Source of the DNA: Muraenolepis orangiensis
Lineage: Eukaryota > Chordata > Actinopteri > Gadiformes > Muraenolepididae
Assembly: GCA_027704905.1 (NCBI GenBank)
Contig: CM050999.1
Location: forward strand, 4,883,951 to 4,947,950
Length of the DNA: 64,000 nucleotides
Reading direction: 5' to 3'
Shown: piece by piece, positions 34,501-46,700 of the stretch
Numbering within the stretch: position 1 is the first letter of the stretch
Layout: every line of letters starts with the position of its first letter
Program-made: the position numbers and the translations under genes
Notes under the pieces: model-generated
What the model saw: the letters and a program-made list of their open reading frames with translations, nothing else
Told to the model about the DNA's origin: nothing
Databases searched by the model: none

Positions 34501-37500
34501 CAGCCACAAGACCAGGCAGAGAGACCATCACGTGAGGCGACAGCATTTAGAGTCATCCAGAATGATGGGGACACTCATACATCCACAATAGTTCCAGTGT
34601 GGGTGTCATCTACAGGTGAGCCAAGTCGTGAGGTTCTGGTGTACGCACTCCTCGATACACAAAGTGACGCAACCTTTATCCTCGAAGAGACAGCAAAGGC
34701 TCTCAACACAAAAGGTGAACCAGTTCAGCTAAAGCTCTCCACACTGGCTTCAAGAAACACAGTCGTGTCCTGTCGGAAACTGACAGGTCTACAAGTAAGA
34801 GGATTCTATTCAGACAAGATAATCACTCTGCCAGTGACTTACTCAAGAGAGTTTATCCCTGCAAACAGAGACCATATTCCCACACCAGAGACAGCGAAGG
34901 CATGACCTCATCTTGAACACATTGCAGATGAGATCGCTCCTCAGCAAAGCTGTGATGTCGGCCTGTTAATTGGCTACAACTGTGCTCAAGCCCTCGTTCC
35001 AAGACAAGTGGTGCCTGGTGAGGAACATCAGCAGTTTGCTCAGAGAACAGACTTGGGCTGGAGTGTGGTGGGATATGGTAACCCGTGTCTCAACTATGGA
35101 GATACAATCGGAATCAGTCACCAAGTCATTGTGAAGCAAGTGACGCCAGGTCTACCGTCCTCTTCAGACCTCACAAGTGAAGTGAACTATGTCTGTAGAA
35201 CACAGATCAAAGAAGTTGTGTTACCTGCAGATGTCATAAATATGCTGGAGTCTGACTTCGCTGAAAGAGCGTCAGAAGCCAGCCCCATCTCTCAAGAGGA
35301 TCTAAGGTTCCTGTCGAAAATGGAGAAGGGCATCAAGTTAAAGATCTGTGCTATCCATCGTCTCAATTGCCTACAAAGGAAGATGAGAAGAAACGATCAG
35401 TACTACAAAGTACGATGCAGAAAGGGTCCCAGAGGAAGACATCTACAAAGCTCCAGCTTGGTATATCCCACATCATGGGGTGTATCATCCACAAAAGCCT
35501 GGGAAGATACGTGTTGTCTTCGATTGCTCTGCCAAGTACCAAGGGATATCCTTGAACCACTCTCTCCTGACGGGTCCAGAGTTGACAAACACCTTAGTGG
35601 GAGTTCTGTATCGCTTCCGAAGAGGTCCTGTGGCAATCATGTGTGACATAGAACGCATGTTCCACCAGTTCCATGTCAAGGCAGAAGACCAAGATTACCT
35701 ACGATTCCTTTGGTGGGACAATGGAAATCTTGAAGACCAACCTTCCATCTATCAGATGAAAGTCCACTTGTTTGGTGCAGCTTCGTCACCTGGCTGTGCA
35801 AACTATGGACTGAAGCACATCGCTGCCGAAGGACGAGGAAACTTTAGTGAAGACACCATAAAGTTTATCCAAAGGAACTTCTACGTTGATGATCATGCAT
35901 CATTGCATAAGAGGGAATTACATGCCATATACAATAATTTGAATAGAACATGTTTCAAGTACTCCTGATTGCTAGGTTAATATAACATATAATGTAACGC
36001 TTGTGATATAATCAACCCTTTATCCCTACAACCACTGCTGTTAACCATAACTTGTCCAGGCCACTGAAGTTAGTTGGGTCCACGAAAACTAACCATGTCA
36101 GATCGATTACGTAAAGATATACTGACTAAAATTACAACAAATAAATAGTCAGTGTTTAGCTGACGTTTGATTAAATGTTCACTGCAAAGACATACGTGTA
36201 CTTTGATGGTTTCCATTCTTTGCCCTCCCTGGGCACAGAGGCATGTTCAACAGCCAAAATCCACAGTCTTCCCCTCCCAGACTTGGTCCTGGAGGCTCGT
36301 CTCCTGGTCAGTTAGTGATTCTAAAGTAGAGCTGGCCCAGGATGGAGGACCTCAGACAGGGGGACCTCTTTGGCCCAAAGTAGATTTGTTTTAGTTTTGG
36401 TCTCTTGACTTGCGATGCCGACCCTCCTCCAGGTGGGTGTTTGTGATGAAGAAGGGCTACCAGGAGACTGACGAGGCCATCCTGAGCTCGGTGGTGACCA
36501 AGCTGAAAGGCGTCTTGGTCTTCAACACCACTGAGGGGGGTCTGACGGTGTGGGGTCCCGAAGACTACGCCATTCCACCACAGGTGAAGAATACCATCAA
36601 CATAATGATGATATGTCTATTGTCGTGTGTTCGCTGAGTTCCTAGTGTGTCTGTATGAGAATATGAGAATATGTTCTATATATATATATATTTTTTTTAT
36701 GGTTGTTTTTTCCTCTTTTCTTAAGGGCGAGGATGTTACTTTTATTGTGACCAATTTCCTGGAGACCCCGAATCAGAAGCTGGGATTGTGTGCGGAGGTA
36801 AGGGATTTGTGAGTGTGTATGAAGGTAATCCTGGTCCACATGGCGTGTGTCACTATACTCACGTGGAATCTTTATCCAATCCTGATCCGATTTGGATCCG
36901 GATCTACCTATTTTGAGTTATCTTGCTAACAGACAAGTCAAGTCAAGTTTATTGTCACTTCACAGTTTACACAAGTATAAAGCAGTGAGTGAAAATCTTA
37001 TGTGCAATACCCAACGACAGACAGAAGGTATAAGAATAAGATAAAATAGAATAAAAACAGAATAGAAGAAGTTAAAAAATAAAAATGCAATTTATAAAAT
37101 GCAATATATCGGCACAGGAAAAGAGCAGTATGTATATATAAATCAATGTAATAAAATATACATTGTTATATGCTATACGCCCTTGTTCAGCAGCCTGATG
37201 GCCTGTCTGTGGAAGCTATCTCTGAGTCTATTTGTACGGCACTTGATACTGCGGTATCGCCTGCCTGACGGTAACAGTGAATACAGTTCGTGGCTGGGGT
37301 GGGCATTGTCTTTTATGATGCGTTTGGCCTTGGCCACGCACCGCTGGTTGTAAACATCCAGGAGGGAGGGGAGCTCACCTCCAACGATATACTGGGTCGT
37401 CCGCACCACCCTTTGAGTGCGGTGCAGTTCCCGCCCCGCACACTCGAAAGAACAGTATGCCGGTCGATGCCGGTATAGAATGTTCTCAGGATGCGGAATT

Positions 37501-40500
37501 TCCTCAGATGCCTGAGGAAATACAGGCGTTGTTTGGCCCTTTTCACCACGTGTGTGGTGTGCGTGGACCATGTGAGGTCCTCGGAGATGTGCACGCTGAA
37601 GAACTTGAAGCTGCTGACCCTCTACTGCAACACCATCGATGGAGATAGGGCTGTGCTCTCCTCTCTGCTTCCTGTAGTCCACGATCAGCTTCTTGGTTGA
37701 GGGCGAGGCTGTTCTCCTGGCACCACTGCTCCAGCGATCCGACCTCCTCCCTGTAGGCTGTCTTGTCGTCGCCGGCGATCAGGCCCATCACTGTCGTGTC
37801 GTCAGCAAACTTGATAATGACGTTGGAGCTGTGCATAGCCATGCAGTCGTGGGTGTAGAGGGAGTAGAGGAGAGGGCTCAGCACGCATCCTTGAAGGGCT
37901 CCCATGTTGAGGGTCAGCGGCTCTGAGGTGGTGCTGCCCATCCTCACCACCTGGCGGCGGTCCGACAGGAGGTCCAGTATCCAGCTGCACGTGGATGGGG
38001 GCACGCCTAGACCTCTAAGCTTGGTGTCGAGCTTGGCAGGAACTATCGTGTTGAACGCTGAGCTGTAGTCTACAAACAGCATTCGCACATAACAGTTCTT
38101 TCCCTCCAGGTGGGAAAGGGCAGTGTGGAGGGCCATCGCAATTGTGTCGTCCGTGGATCTGTTTTGACAATATGCAAATTGCCATGGGTCCAGCGTGGCA
38201 GGTAACACGGAGCAAATAAAGTCCTTGACCAACCTCTCGAGGCATTTGCTGACAATCGAGGTGAGGGCTACAGGTCTATAGTCATTCAGGCATATTACCT
38301 TGGGTTGTTTAAGGACAGGCACGATGGTGGACATCTTGAAGACCGTGGGAACAACAGCCTGGGACAGGGAGAGGTTGAAGAGGTCTGCAAAGACTCCTGC
38401 CAACTGGTCTGCGCATGCTCTGAGGACGCGGCCCGGGATGTCGTCGGGGCCTGCCGCCTTACGGATGTTCAGCCACTTGAAGGTGCGGCGCACATCCGCC
38501 TCCGAGATGTTCAGCAGGCTGGTGTCCTCAGGCGGCGCTGGCTTCGGCGGGCTGCCGTTCACGTCGAACCGAGCAAAAAAAGTATTTAGCTCTCCTGGGA
38601 GGGAGGTAGAGGAGTTCTGTACACAACTGGTTCTCCCTCTGAAGTTTGTTATCGTCTGCAGCCCCTGCCACATACCCCTTGCGTCGTGGCTCTTGAATTT
38701 CTCCTCCACACTGTCCTTATACTCCCGCTTGGCAGTGACGATTGTCTTAAGGAGGTCGTAGCAGGCTCTCGTATATTCCTCCATATTCCCGGAGCCAAAG
38801 GCGGCGTTACGCGCCGTAGGGCAGTGCGAACATCGCCAGACAAACAAACAGACAGACAGACAAACGGGGGCGACAACATTGTGGTTTTCCCCCATGGGTG
38901 AAAACCTGTTTTCAGTGGATGTTTAAGTCTAGTTTAACATATGTCCCCGTATGGATCTCATCACTATTCCATCAGTCTCCTCCCTCCCACTGCTCCTCGG
39001 TCCGCCCTGGGCCTCATGCCTGGGGTATGTTGGAGGACTCCTGGTATGTAAACAGGGTTTTCTTTGGAGCGCCGGCGCGCTAACTTACATAGCATGCAGC
39101 CATACAGGGGAATAGTGAGCCGCTACAACCATTAGAGCAGACAGATATCATCGTGACTGTGTTTGCATTAGAGTACTGAACATTTCAAGTCCGTACCGTA
39201 ACTGGGGTGGTCTGTAGTTCTGTTGAACTTGTGAAACAAGATACAAGAGATACAAGATATTTTATTGGCCATTTGTAACAAGTACATAGGAATGCTTACT
39301 CCCCATTCCCTCCCGCAGTATAAATCTCCTTTAAAACAACACCAGAAAAAAGATATATAGATATATACATTAAAAATAAATGAAAAAATAGCCGCAAAGT
39401 GACTTAAATTATATGTGTTGAATCTACATGTTTTTATTTTTTTTACAAAAATCTTTAAAAGCATTTAAAGTGTGTGCAGTAGTGCAGCAGCATCATGAAT
39501 ACAGTGCAGTACAGTGCAGTAACTGTGATGAGTCCAGAATGTCCAGCAAAGTATGACAGTGTAATGTTAATGACATGTTATGAAAGTGAAAGTGGCAGCA
39601 TTCAGTAGGCACACTGCCTGTGGATAAAAACTGAAGTGCAGAAGTGGTTCTCAACTGTGCTGAGACACAGCTTCCGGCTCTTGAAATAATCCATTGGCGT
39701 TTGAAAAGCAACACTCTATGAAACATCCCAGACTGGTCTGAGTCATCTGCAGCCTGCCGTGTGTTTCCAGAGCCCCAAGGTGATGGCCGGCCACTGTACA
39801 GCTGACCACAGCTGCAAGGAAGGACACACCGTATTGTCTGGACATGGTAGGGCTGCTGTTTTGTATGTTTATAAATATATGGATGGATAAATGAGTTGAT
39901 TTCAGAGCAACTTTGCTTATTATTATTATGTGTGTTGAAGTAATACATGAATGATGTTTTATTTTCAAAACCATTAGTTTTGCTCCTTATTTTCATTGTC
40001 CACACATACTTGAATTTATATATTTCAAGGACATATATATTTACTAGGAAAATATATTATTTTGACTTGCTTGTGAAAGTGATTTGGGTCCCACAAAGTG
40101 TTGGTGAAGATTTCTGCGTTATGTTTGACTGAAATGTATAACGTTGTGAAAATTCTCTGTAAAATGCAAGAAATCTGCCACACACGGCTTTTCACTTTTT
40201 CCCAGAGTCGCTTTCACTCGGCTATGACCCGAGTTCAATGTGTGACGTGGGTTCTCAGAACCGCCCTGAAACTCACTTCTATGCAACCCGATGTGTCAGT
40301 TTTTTCTAAAACCTTTACGTCTAAAACTGGGGTTCTTTCACCCTTTGAAGCTGTCATGGTCAGAGGGGTGTAGCTGGTTGTGTTGTGGTTTCTCTTTTCT
40401 CTAGGAGTGATGAGCGGCAGATGCCTGAAAGACGATGAAGCCTCGAACGGGACCTGTGAGATATACGGCTGGTGTCCCGTTGAGAAACCGTTTCGTCCAC

Positions 40501-43146
40501 GGTGAGAACATAGAACTGCCTGAAAGAAAGTGTCTATCGCAGGTTTAGCCTCATGGGAATTTTGGAACACAAACAACACCACACGCATGTTCAACGTGTC
40601 GGACATAATGTACACTCGAGGTTATGTAAACGTGTGAATGGTAATTATTGTAGATGATTCTAATCAACATGTTGGAGGAGTTACAGTTACAGCCAGAGAG
40701 ATCTGTCCCTCGCATTTCTCCACACGCTGGTTCTGTACTTTAGATTACATTTTGTTGATTTGAATTTCCACGCTCGCTCTTTTTTGCAGAACGCCTTTGT
40801 TGTCAAACGCAGAGAACTTCACCATCTACATCAAGAACTTCATCCAATTTCCCAAATTTCACTTTGCAAAGTAAGTCAAACCACCGTGCAAGACAAAAAA
40901 AAAGTTGCATCAAATGTACTGGGCCTGATCCTGTTTGATCCTTATGGTGTACATCCTTCAGATCCAATGTCCTGGAGACTACAAACAAGTCGTACCTCAG
41001 GAATTGTCAATTTGGTGACGAGGACAACCTCTTCTGCCCCATATTCCGCCTGGGGGACATCACCAAAAGAGCGGGGTATGACTTTGAGGACATGGCTTCT
41101 GTGGTATGTTGAGCTCACTTCTCAAGGAATAACATGTGTTCTGTCTCTGTGATTCTAATTTGTAAAATATTCATGAAGTTGAAGGTTGATACGGAAGCCA
41201 TGTGTAAGCATAAGTATTTTTTCCCATCTGTACATACTTACTGCGTTTGCGTCCTGTGTTTTCTACAAATGTTTTTCTTACAAATCACATGATTATAAAT
41301 GATGTGTTCTTACCTAGTCAGGGAAACATTATTATTATGTTTTATTATATATGTATTATTTATTATATAATATGTTTTGTTATTTTCTGTTGTTTCCTGG
41401 GAGCTTTTTGGTATTTTGCACTTTTATCTTTATTTTAAATGACTGCCTTTATATAATGCATATGTAACCGTTTCATATTGAGCAGTGCAAATCTCAGTGA
41501 AAAGACGATAACTGATATTGAAAATTGCATTTGTAGGCTTTTGTCATTTAACTTATTGTCTTTTGTAGGGCGGCTCCATCGGCGTTATGATTGAGTGGAA
41601 CTGTGACCTGGACCGAGGCGACTCAAATTGCCGTCCGCAATACGGCTTCAGGCGCCTGGACCGCACCCTCTCCAACAAGTCCATCTCATCGGGATTAAAC
41701 TTCAGGTGACCTCGGGTCATTTTAACATCGGTACACAGGACGTTGGAAGTGTGACCTTGAACCTTGACCTTAACCCCCCCGCCCCCCACCACGCAGATAC
41801 GCCCAGTATTTCCAGAAGGCGGCGGGGCAACGCAGCAGAGTGCTGTTCAAGGTCTACGGGATACGGATTTGCATCATGGTGCACGGCCAGGCGTGTGGAA
41901 TCATCTCATACTTCATACTTTTGGCTAACAAATAATGATTATTTTGGAACTAAAATTAGCATTTTTTGTCTGTTCATTTTATAAGGCCGGACAGTTCAGT
42001 GTCGTCCCCACCATGATTAACATAGCCGCGGGTCTGGCTCTGATGGGCGCTGTAAGTATAATAACATACCTGTAGATGTGTACATGTTCACTGATCTGCC
42101 GTATATATTTTAATCTGCAACTGTTGATAGAACTGCATATCTCTGCTCACTACCTGCTGTATATACATTTATATATATTTATCCTGCTTTTCATAATTGC
42201 ATACCCCTGATCACTACCTGTTGAATACTTGTATACTTACCTGTGTATATATATATATATACCTTTATTATGCTCATATCCCACACATACTCTATAAGTA
42301 ATCTTATAACAGTTTTTATACCTAGTTTATACCTAGTAGACTGTTTTAGCAACTGTAAACTGTAAATGATATATTACCATGCACTTTACTGCAATATTTG
42401 CACTCTGGTTAGATGCTAAATTATATTCGCTGTACTGTACCGTGCAATGACAATACATTTGAATCTAATCTAATCTAAAACTTATTTCTGTTGTTTCATT
42501 TGTACACTTTGAAGCGTTCTTCATGGGTCATACTCAGGGGTGGTATTGGAGGCTAGTGCTTCAGGATAGTTGCGTGGTCCTGATGAAACTGTTTCTTGTC
42601 AGTAGTGGACTCACAGATCTAGTATCTTCCCTCACTGATATGGCTTCCTTCTTCCGTACTTATTAGTATTTTTCGTTGCTTGGGTTTTGTCACAGCAGGC
42701 CCACGCTGTCACGCTGGCGGAGAAACCTCTCCATCTTGCTATTTATTTATGATTATCAATTCATTTTTAAATAATTCATTAGGAAACATAAAACCAATTG
42801 TTACATTTATTTGAGTCCTGAGAAAGTGGTTTCTCTGTGCCTCCCTTCAAACCCTCTGGCGCCCCCCAGAGGAGGCACGCCTCACACTTCTGATAACCCC
42901 TTCTCTCGTGTTTAGGCTGTACGAAGACTATATACTATACTATACTATACCTACAAGCATCCTTAAGCAAGATGCCTATCCCCTACTCAAAAGGGACATA
43001 TGTTACCGACAAAGTCATTGTTTTATAGTAAATATTCATGTTGTTCTGTTCTTTGACAGGGAACTTTCTTCTGTGACCTAGTCCTTCTCCACCTCATGAA
43101 GAAGAGCACCATTTACAGGGAGAGGAAATTTGAAGGAACAGGATAG
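31550..43146 (+). CDS. p2rx5: P2X purinoceptor 5 (ATP-gated cation channel), 11 exons
   Basis: Trimeric ligand-gated channel of the plasma membrane opened by extracellular ATP. Exons: 31550-31656, 36433-36583, 36726-36797, 39771-39846, 40405-40501, 40790-40870, 40962-41103, 41569-41705, 41797-41890, 41986-42051, 43060-43146; 369 residues, phases all consistent. Seen: N-terminal YKT-A-K phosphorylation motif, TM1 around LIQLFIVGYIIG, the ATP-site lysine in VVTKLKG, cysteine-rich head (GHCTADHSCKEG, NGTCEIYGWCPVE), NFTIYIKNFIQFPKF, NCQFG, GVMIEWNCDLD, YGFRRLD, FKVYGIRI, TM2 (IAAGLALMGA, FFCDLVL), and the YRERK tail. Exon 9 ends in a GC donor (41891). The YxxxK-type tail, the family fit and the ITGAE neighbour favour P2RX5 over P2RX1/4. 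Intron 1 holds a BEL/Pao copy and intron 3 a LINE. Confidence 0.9.
32415..35968 (+). mobile_element. BEL/Pao retroelement, 3'-truncated copy
   Basis: Gag-like protein at 32415-33374 with coiled coils (EQERHIEELQRLEAEAAQFK); DUF1759-type segment RIPIPEPTEFNGDP at 33550-33780; PDWLTSRWN at 33970-34000; CCHC-like knuckles CVFCERAGHSLQRC and CFGCLKSGHRSKDC at 34220-34360; aspartic protease motif ALLDTQSDATFIL near 34650; then a reverse transcriptase with VVFDCSAKYQG, MCDIERMFHQF and the catalytic YVDD (about 35885). RNase H and integrase are absent. Frames break at 33374, 33779, 34905 (in-frame TGA) and near 35400-35500. It is in P2RX5 intron 1, same strand. No LTR pair recognised. Confidence 0.82.
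36935..38895 (-). mobile_element. LINE family C with reverse transcriptase, 5'-truncated
   Basis: The minus frame 38895-37543 encodes the end of the linker and a reverse transcriptase: NIRKAAGPDDIPGRVLR, NDYRPVALTSIVSKCLERLV, MLFVDYSSAFNTI, GALQGCVLSPLLYSLY and the catalytic FADD (IIKFADDTTVMGL). A frame shift near 37690 moves the C-terminal part (VDYRKQRGEHSPI, PSHELYSLLPSGRRYRS, DSFHRQAIRLLNKG) to another frame, ending at 37173. The untranslated tail runs to 36935. It is a CR1/L2/Rex-like fish LINE with no 5' half, antisense in P2RX5 intron 3. QGCVL and FADD are intact but the frame shift makes it inactive. Confidence 0.85.
39240..39620 (-). mobile_element. LINE family A 3' UTR
   Basis: Starts at ACAAGATATTTTATTGGCCA and runs through CCCCATTCCCTCCCGCAGTA and the TAGTGCAGCAGCATCATGAA block, with a single copy of the unit that is repeated at 13814-14065. 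It is in P2RX5 intron 3. Confidence 0.75.
42110..42475 (+). mobile_element. LINE 3' tail, family B
   Basis: Long family B tail: CACTACCTGCTGTATATACA, GCACTTTACTGCAATATTTG, CAATGACAATACATTTGAAT, ending in TCTAATCTAATCTAA. It is in P2RX5 intron 10. The remaining intron to 43059 holds no gene. Confidence 0.7.
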
Positions 43147-44900
43147 GATAACTAAATAAAATGATTAAGCAGCGATCAGGACAAGGACAAGGACCTAAGG
43201 AAAGGTCTAAGTGGGCTTTAGCTGCTAGAGCACGGCTTCCACTGCAGTGTCCCCGCAGGCCTCCTCTCAGCAATGACCTCTCAGGCGTCTTCTCAGGACT
43301 CACTGCAGTGCCAGCACCCTCCTGGCTGTCCCCGCACATCTGAGCAGCCACCACTGAAGTCCCACCGTCCCAAAATACTTGGAGTACAGCTAAGCTCCTA
43401 CTTGCCTTTGAATTTGTGTGTATTATTAGTTTGGTGCAATTATCATAGGAGGGAGGGGGAAAACCGACGACCGACAAGCTTTAATTCTTTTTTAATTCTT
43501 TAAAAATTGCCAGCATTACCAGTATTCAAAATGTGTTCGCATAACATAACATATTGTTAAATATTACAGTCATTATTTATTATTCCATATAACGATTATT
43601 AACCATCACAAGATGAAAGAGCTGCTCCTAAGCATCCACTGGAGGTGTCAAGGTGTTGTGTAGATGTTGTTGTTGAGGTGTTAAGGTGTCTGTTGTTGAG
43701 GTGTTAAGGTGTCTGTTGTTGAGGTGTTTTCTTGTAGGATGTAGGGCTTTGACAGTGACTATATATTAGTAGTTTGGGTCATATGAACAGAGCTGAACAG
43801 ACAGGGCATAAACACATCAAAAACCATTCCTTTATTTATGTTTTATATTGAACCTCTATTAAACCAGCTTGATCACGGTCAGTGGATTGCAAGTTGGCTC
43901 ACAGGAACAACTGATTTGCCACTAGGGGGAGACAAAGGTCAATATCACTATAATAATAATAATATATGTGCTGGAAATGGAGACCTGTGGCCACGCCAAG
44001 CTCCAAGCACACACACATTCATACACACATTAATTCACCCATTCACACACCCATTCATACACACATTAATTCACCCATTCACACACACATTCACACACTG
44101 ATTTAAACACACATTCAAACCCAGGCGGTGGAGTCAGCCATGCCAGGAGACAGCCAGTCAGGAGCAGTTAGGGTCAGGGTGTCTTCCTGAGGGACACGTC
44201 CACACTCGGCTAGGAGGAGCCAGGGGATCAAACTGTACCGCCTGAGAAGTACAATATGCATTGTATATGCATACATTTACTACTATTTTGTAATTTGTAA
44301 TACACTTTAAAATGATTGTACATATTAACCACATGTGACACAATTACTGCTTTGAAATACTCTCCTACTACTGCTGGATTGAATGAGGCTAAAATACTCT
44401 TTTAGGCAGTATAATATATTGTATACTTCTATGTTATGTATTTGATGTCTTAAAAAAAAGTTACAAGTTACAAAGTTACAAACTGGTCAGTTGGGGACTG
44501 CATATACACATATTTGGAATCAGAAGATTAAATGCCACCAATTACAGGAAAGTACACGTGTCCACTTCTTTTGAAATAAAAAGCATCCACACTAAATGTT
44601 CCTGTAGACCGGGTTTGGAATGTGGTCCCGCCAGTCCAACGACAGATTAAATCAGCCACTTACTGGAAGTTATTTGGCGTGTATACATGTTGGAAATACC
44701 CATGAGATACCCATATATATACATATACTGTATATACATATATATATTTATAAATGTGTATATACTGTATAAATATAGTATGTATGTATACACGCACATA
44801 TAACATATGACACACATTGAGCACTGGATGGAAACAGAGCATGCATGGTGTGATGACAGTAAGAGAAGTGGACCAACCGGCTCAGGTAGGAGGTGTGGTG
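43147..44900. other. P2RX5 downstream region and intergenic repeats
   Basis: No further gene is seen. It contains a 23-bp repeat of about three copies (43655-43730, GTTGTTGAGGTGTTAAGGTG), an imperfect CACACATTCATTCAC-type array (43985-44110) and a short dispersed repeat with TCAGGAGCAGTTAGGGTCAG and GGGTGTCTTCCTGAGGGACA near 44157-44210. No AATAAA was assigned to P2RX5 with confidence. Confidence 0.5.
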
Positions 44901-44907
44901 TGACTGG

Positions 44908-44915
44908 TATATAAG
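44908..44915 (+). promoter_or_regulatory. TATA box of the Ly6-like gene
   Basis: TATATAAG lies 52 bp upstream of the start codon at 44968, leaving room for a transcription start near 44940 and a 5' leader of about 30 bases. Confidence 0.75.
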
Positions 44916-44967
44916 CAGCTCGGGCTGCAGGTCCGCTCCACACCCATCCACCCACCACCAAGACAAC

Positions 44968-45858
44968 ATGAAGGTCTTCCTGCTGGTTCTGCTGGTCGCG
45001 CTGATGTGCAGCACTCAGGGTAGGTGGTCTCCTTTGGATCAATGACTAAATGCCACCTAATCGCATTGATATGACTGACATGCTGGTTGAGATGAACTTG
45101 TTGTCGTTGCGTACCTAGTGGACGTAGCCTTTTTGTGAGTTCAAGAAGGCTTCTTGCATATATTCTGTGGATATTACTGTCTGATGTGTGCATTGACCTT
45201 CCTTAATCGCTGTATAATATGAATTTCACCTGGCAGAGAGCGACATATGGTTACCATTAACCTTTGGCCTTTTTATTCCCCGTAGTGCTCACACTCAGAT
45301 GCTTCACCTGTGACGGAGAGGAAGGCTGCGAGAACGCCTCAGTATGCCCCGCGGACGCAGCATACTGCAAGACGTCTTGGAACGGTAAATAAACACACTA
45401 AAAACTGCAAAAGGATGATCTCTGAATGGAGAAGGGGAAATCAAAGCATACATATGTTTGTAATTGTTTGATGTACTTATTGTGTAAAATCTAGGGAGCC
45501 AACTTATATTATTTACCTGAGCACTGGTTCTGCTCTTAGAGGCTTGTTAGGAAGGAAATGCACTTATGATTTCTGGTGACTAGTAGTTATTTTGCCTACC
45601 TTTGTTAAATGACCTTATTGTAAGTGGAACAAAAGCGTCTGCTAAATGACGTCATGTAATGCAAGGCAGAAACACAAGCAAACACACAACGACGATACAC
45701 AGGCTACACACAAAGCATGCACGGCCGTGAACCGTTTTCACATGTCAACGTCTCTCCTTCTCCCTGGAACAGATTTCAACGTGCAAAGAAGCTGTGCCGT
45801 CACCTGCGCCACAGGGACCAACACGGACTGCTGCCAAATCGACGAATGCAACCCATAA
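44968..45858 (+). CDS. Secreted Ly6/uPAR (three-finger) domain protein
   Basis: Three exons (44968-45019, 45286-45384, 45773-45858) give a 78-residue precursor, and phases agree. A signal peptide (MKVFLLVLLVALMCSTQ) precedes a domain with ten cysteines in the Ly6 order: LRCFTC at the start, GC, VC, YC, SC, TC, then DCC and the closing ECNP. The protein stops right after the final CN motif, with no hydrophobic tail, so it should be secreted rather than GPI-anchored, like SLURP proteins. The exon layout (signal; first half; second half) is that of the family. I cannot name the orthologue. Ligand and role are unknown; mammalian relatives act on nicotinic receptors or in epithelial immunity. Confidence 0.85.
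45515..45665 (-). mobile_element. SINE-like dispersed element, copy 2
   Basis: ACCTGAGCACTGGTTCTGCT, GGCTTGTTAGGAAGGAAATG and AAAAGCGTCTGCTAAATGA match the reverse complement of the element at 12226-12380. It is in intron 2 of the Ly6-like gene. Confidence 0.65.
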
Positions 45859-46069
45859 GCGCTCCTTCAGCGCCTCCTCGCCTGCTCCACTCTGTAATCA
45901 CAGCAATCATTCCAAGCATTCTGTGACGATGTAACGTTACACATGGGCCTGGTCCTTTTGTCATCATGAGAGGACTTACTTCTACTTCTTCTTCTACTTC
46001 TTCTTTAGTTTGATTAGTCCTGTTTGTAACTGGATTTCTTCTCAGAACTCTTAACTCTTCTCCTAATGT

Positions 46070-46075
46070 ATTAAA
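46070..46075 (+). terminator. Polyadenylation signal candidate of the Ly6-like gene
   Basis: ATTAAA 212 bp after the stop codon, followed by T-rich sequence. Confidence 0.5.
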
Positions 46076-46144
46076 CTCTTTTGGCTATTTTTATGAGAGA
46101 TGTTTTTTGCCATTTTTGGTTGCAAACACATGGGTTTTTAAATG

Positions 46145-46187
<43 letters not shown>

Positions 46188-46574
46188 CGCACACTGAATC
46201 CTCAACTCATGCTTCTGTGGGTGACCTCAGTGACCTGCAGCTATGTCATAAAAAGAGTTGCAAACTCAAAACTCAAAATAATATAGATAGAATAACTTTA
46301 ATAATCCATTCCACAGTGATTTTCCATTTAAGAAGCACATACGTGTCCAGTGCAGTGCGTTCCAGGTGGATGTTATGAGAGCCTGGAAGTTAGCACAACA
46401 AGTTAGCATTCAGGCCCTGAGGCTTAAGATCAGCCCGTGGAGGAATTCTCTGCATACAAACATTAGCTTTTTTTTTGCATGGCTATCCAGTGTTGTGGGG
46501 CACGGCGCAAATAAGAAGGTTAACGGTTAAAACACACACCGTTTAGATATCTAAATATCGGCATGTCGAAAGAA

Positions 46575-46700
46575 AATGTAAATAAATGGTAAATGGACTG
46601 CATTTATATCGCACTTTTCTAACCAGTGCGGCCTCTCAAAGCGCTTTACAAGTCATGCCTCACATTCACTCATTCATACACACATTCAACCACCCACGGC
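46575..46700 (+). mobile_element. Dispersed repeat fragment (AAATGGACTGCATTTATAT)
   Basis: TAAATGGACTGCATTTATAT, TCAAAGCGCTTTACAAGTCA and CATTCACTCATTCATACACA form a string common in fish. A related end is at 51880-52025 (AAGCGCTTTGAGTAACCATT, CACTATATAAATGTCCATTT). Family not assigned. Confidence 0.5.

Noticed and set aside
38300..38901. Plus-strand frames over the LINE at 36935-38895
   Set aside because: Antisense shadows of the reverse transcriptase.
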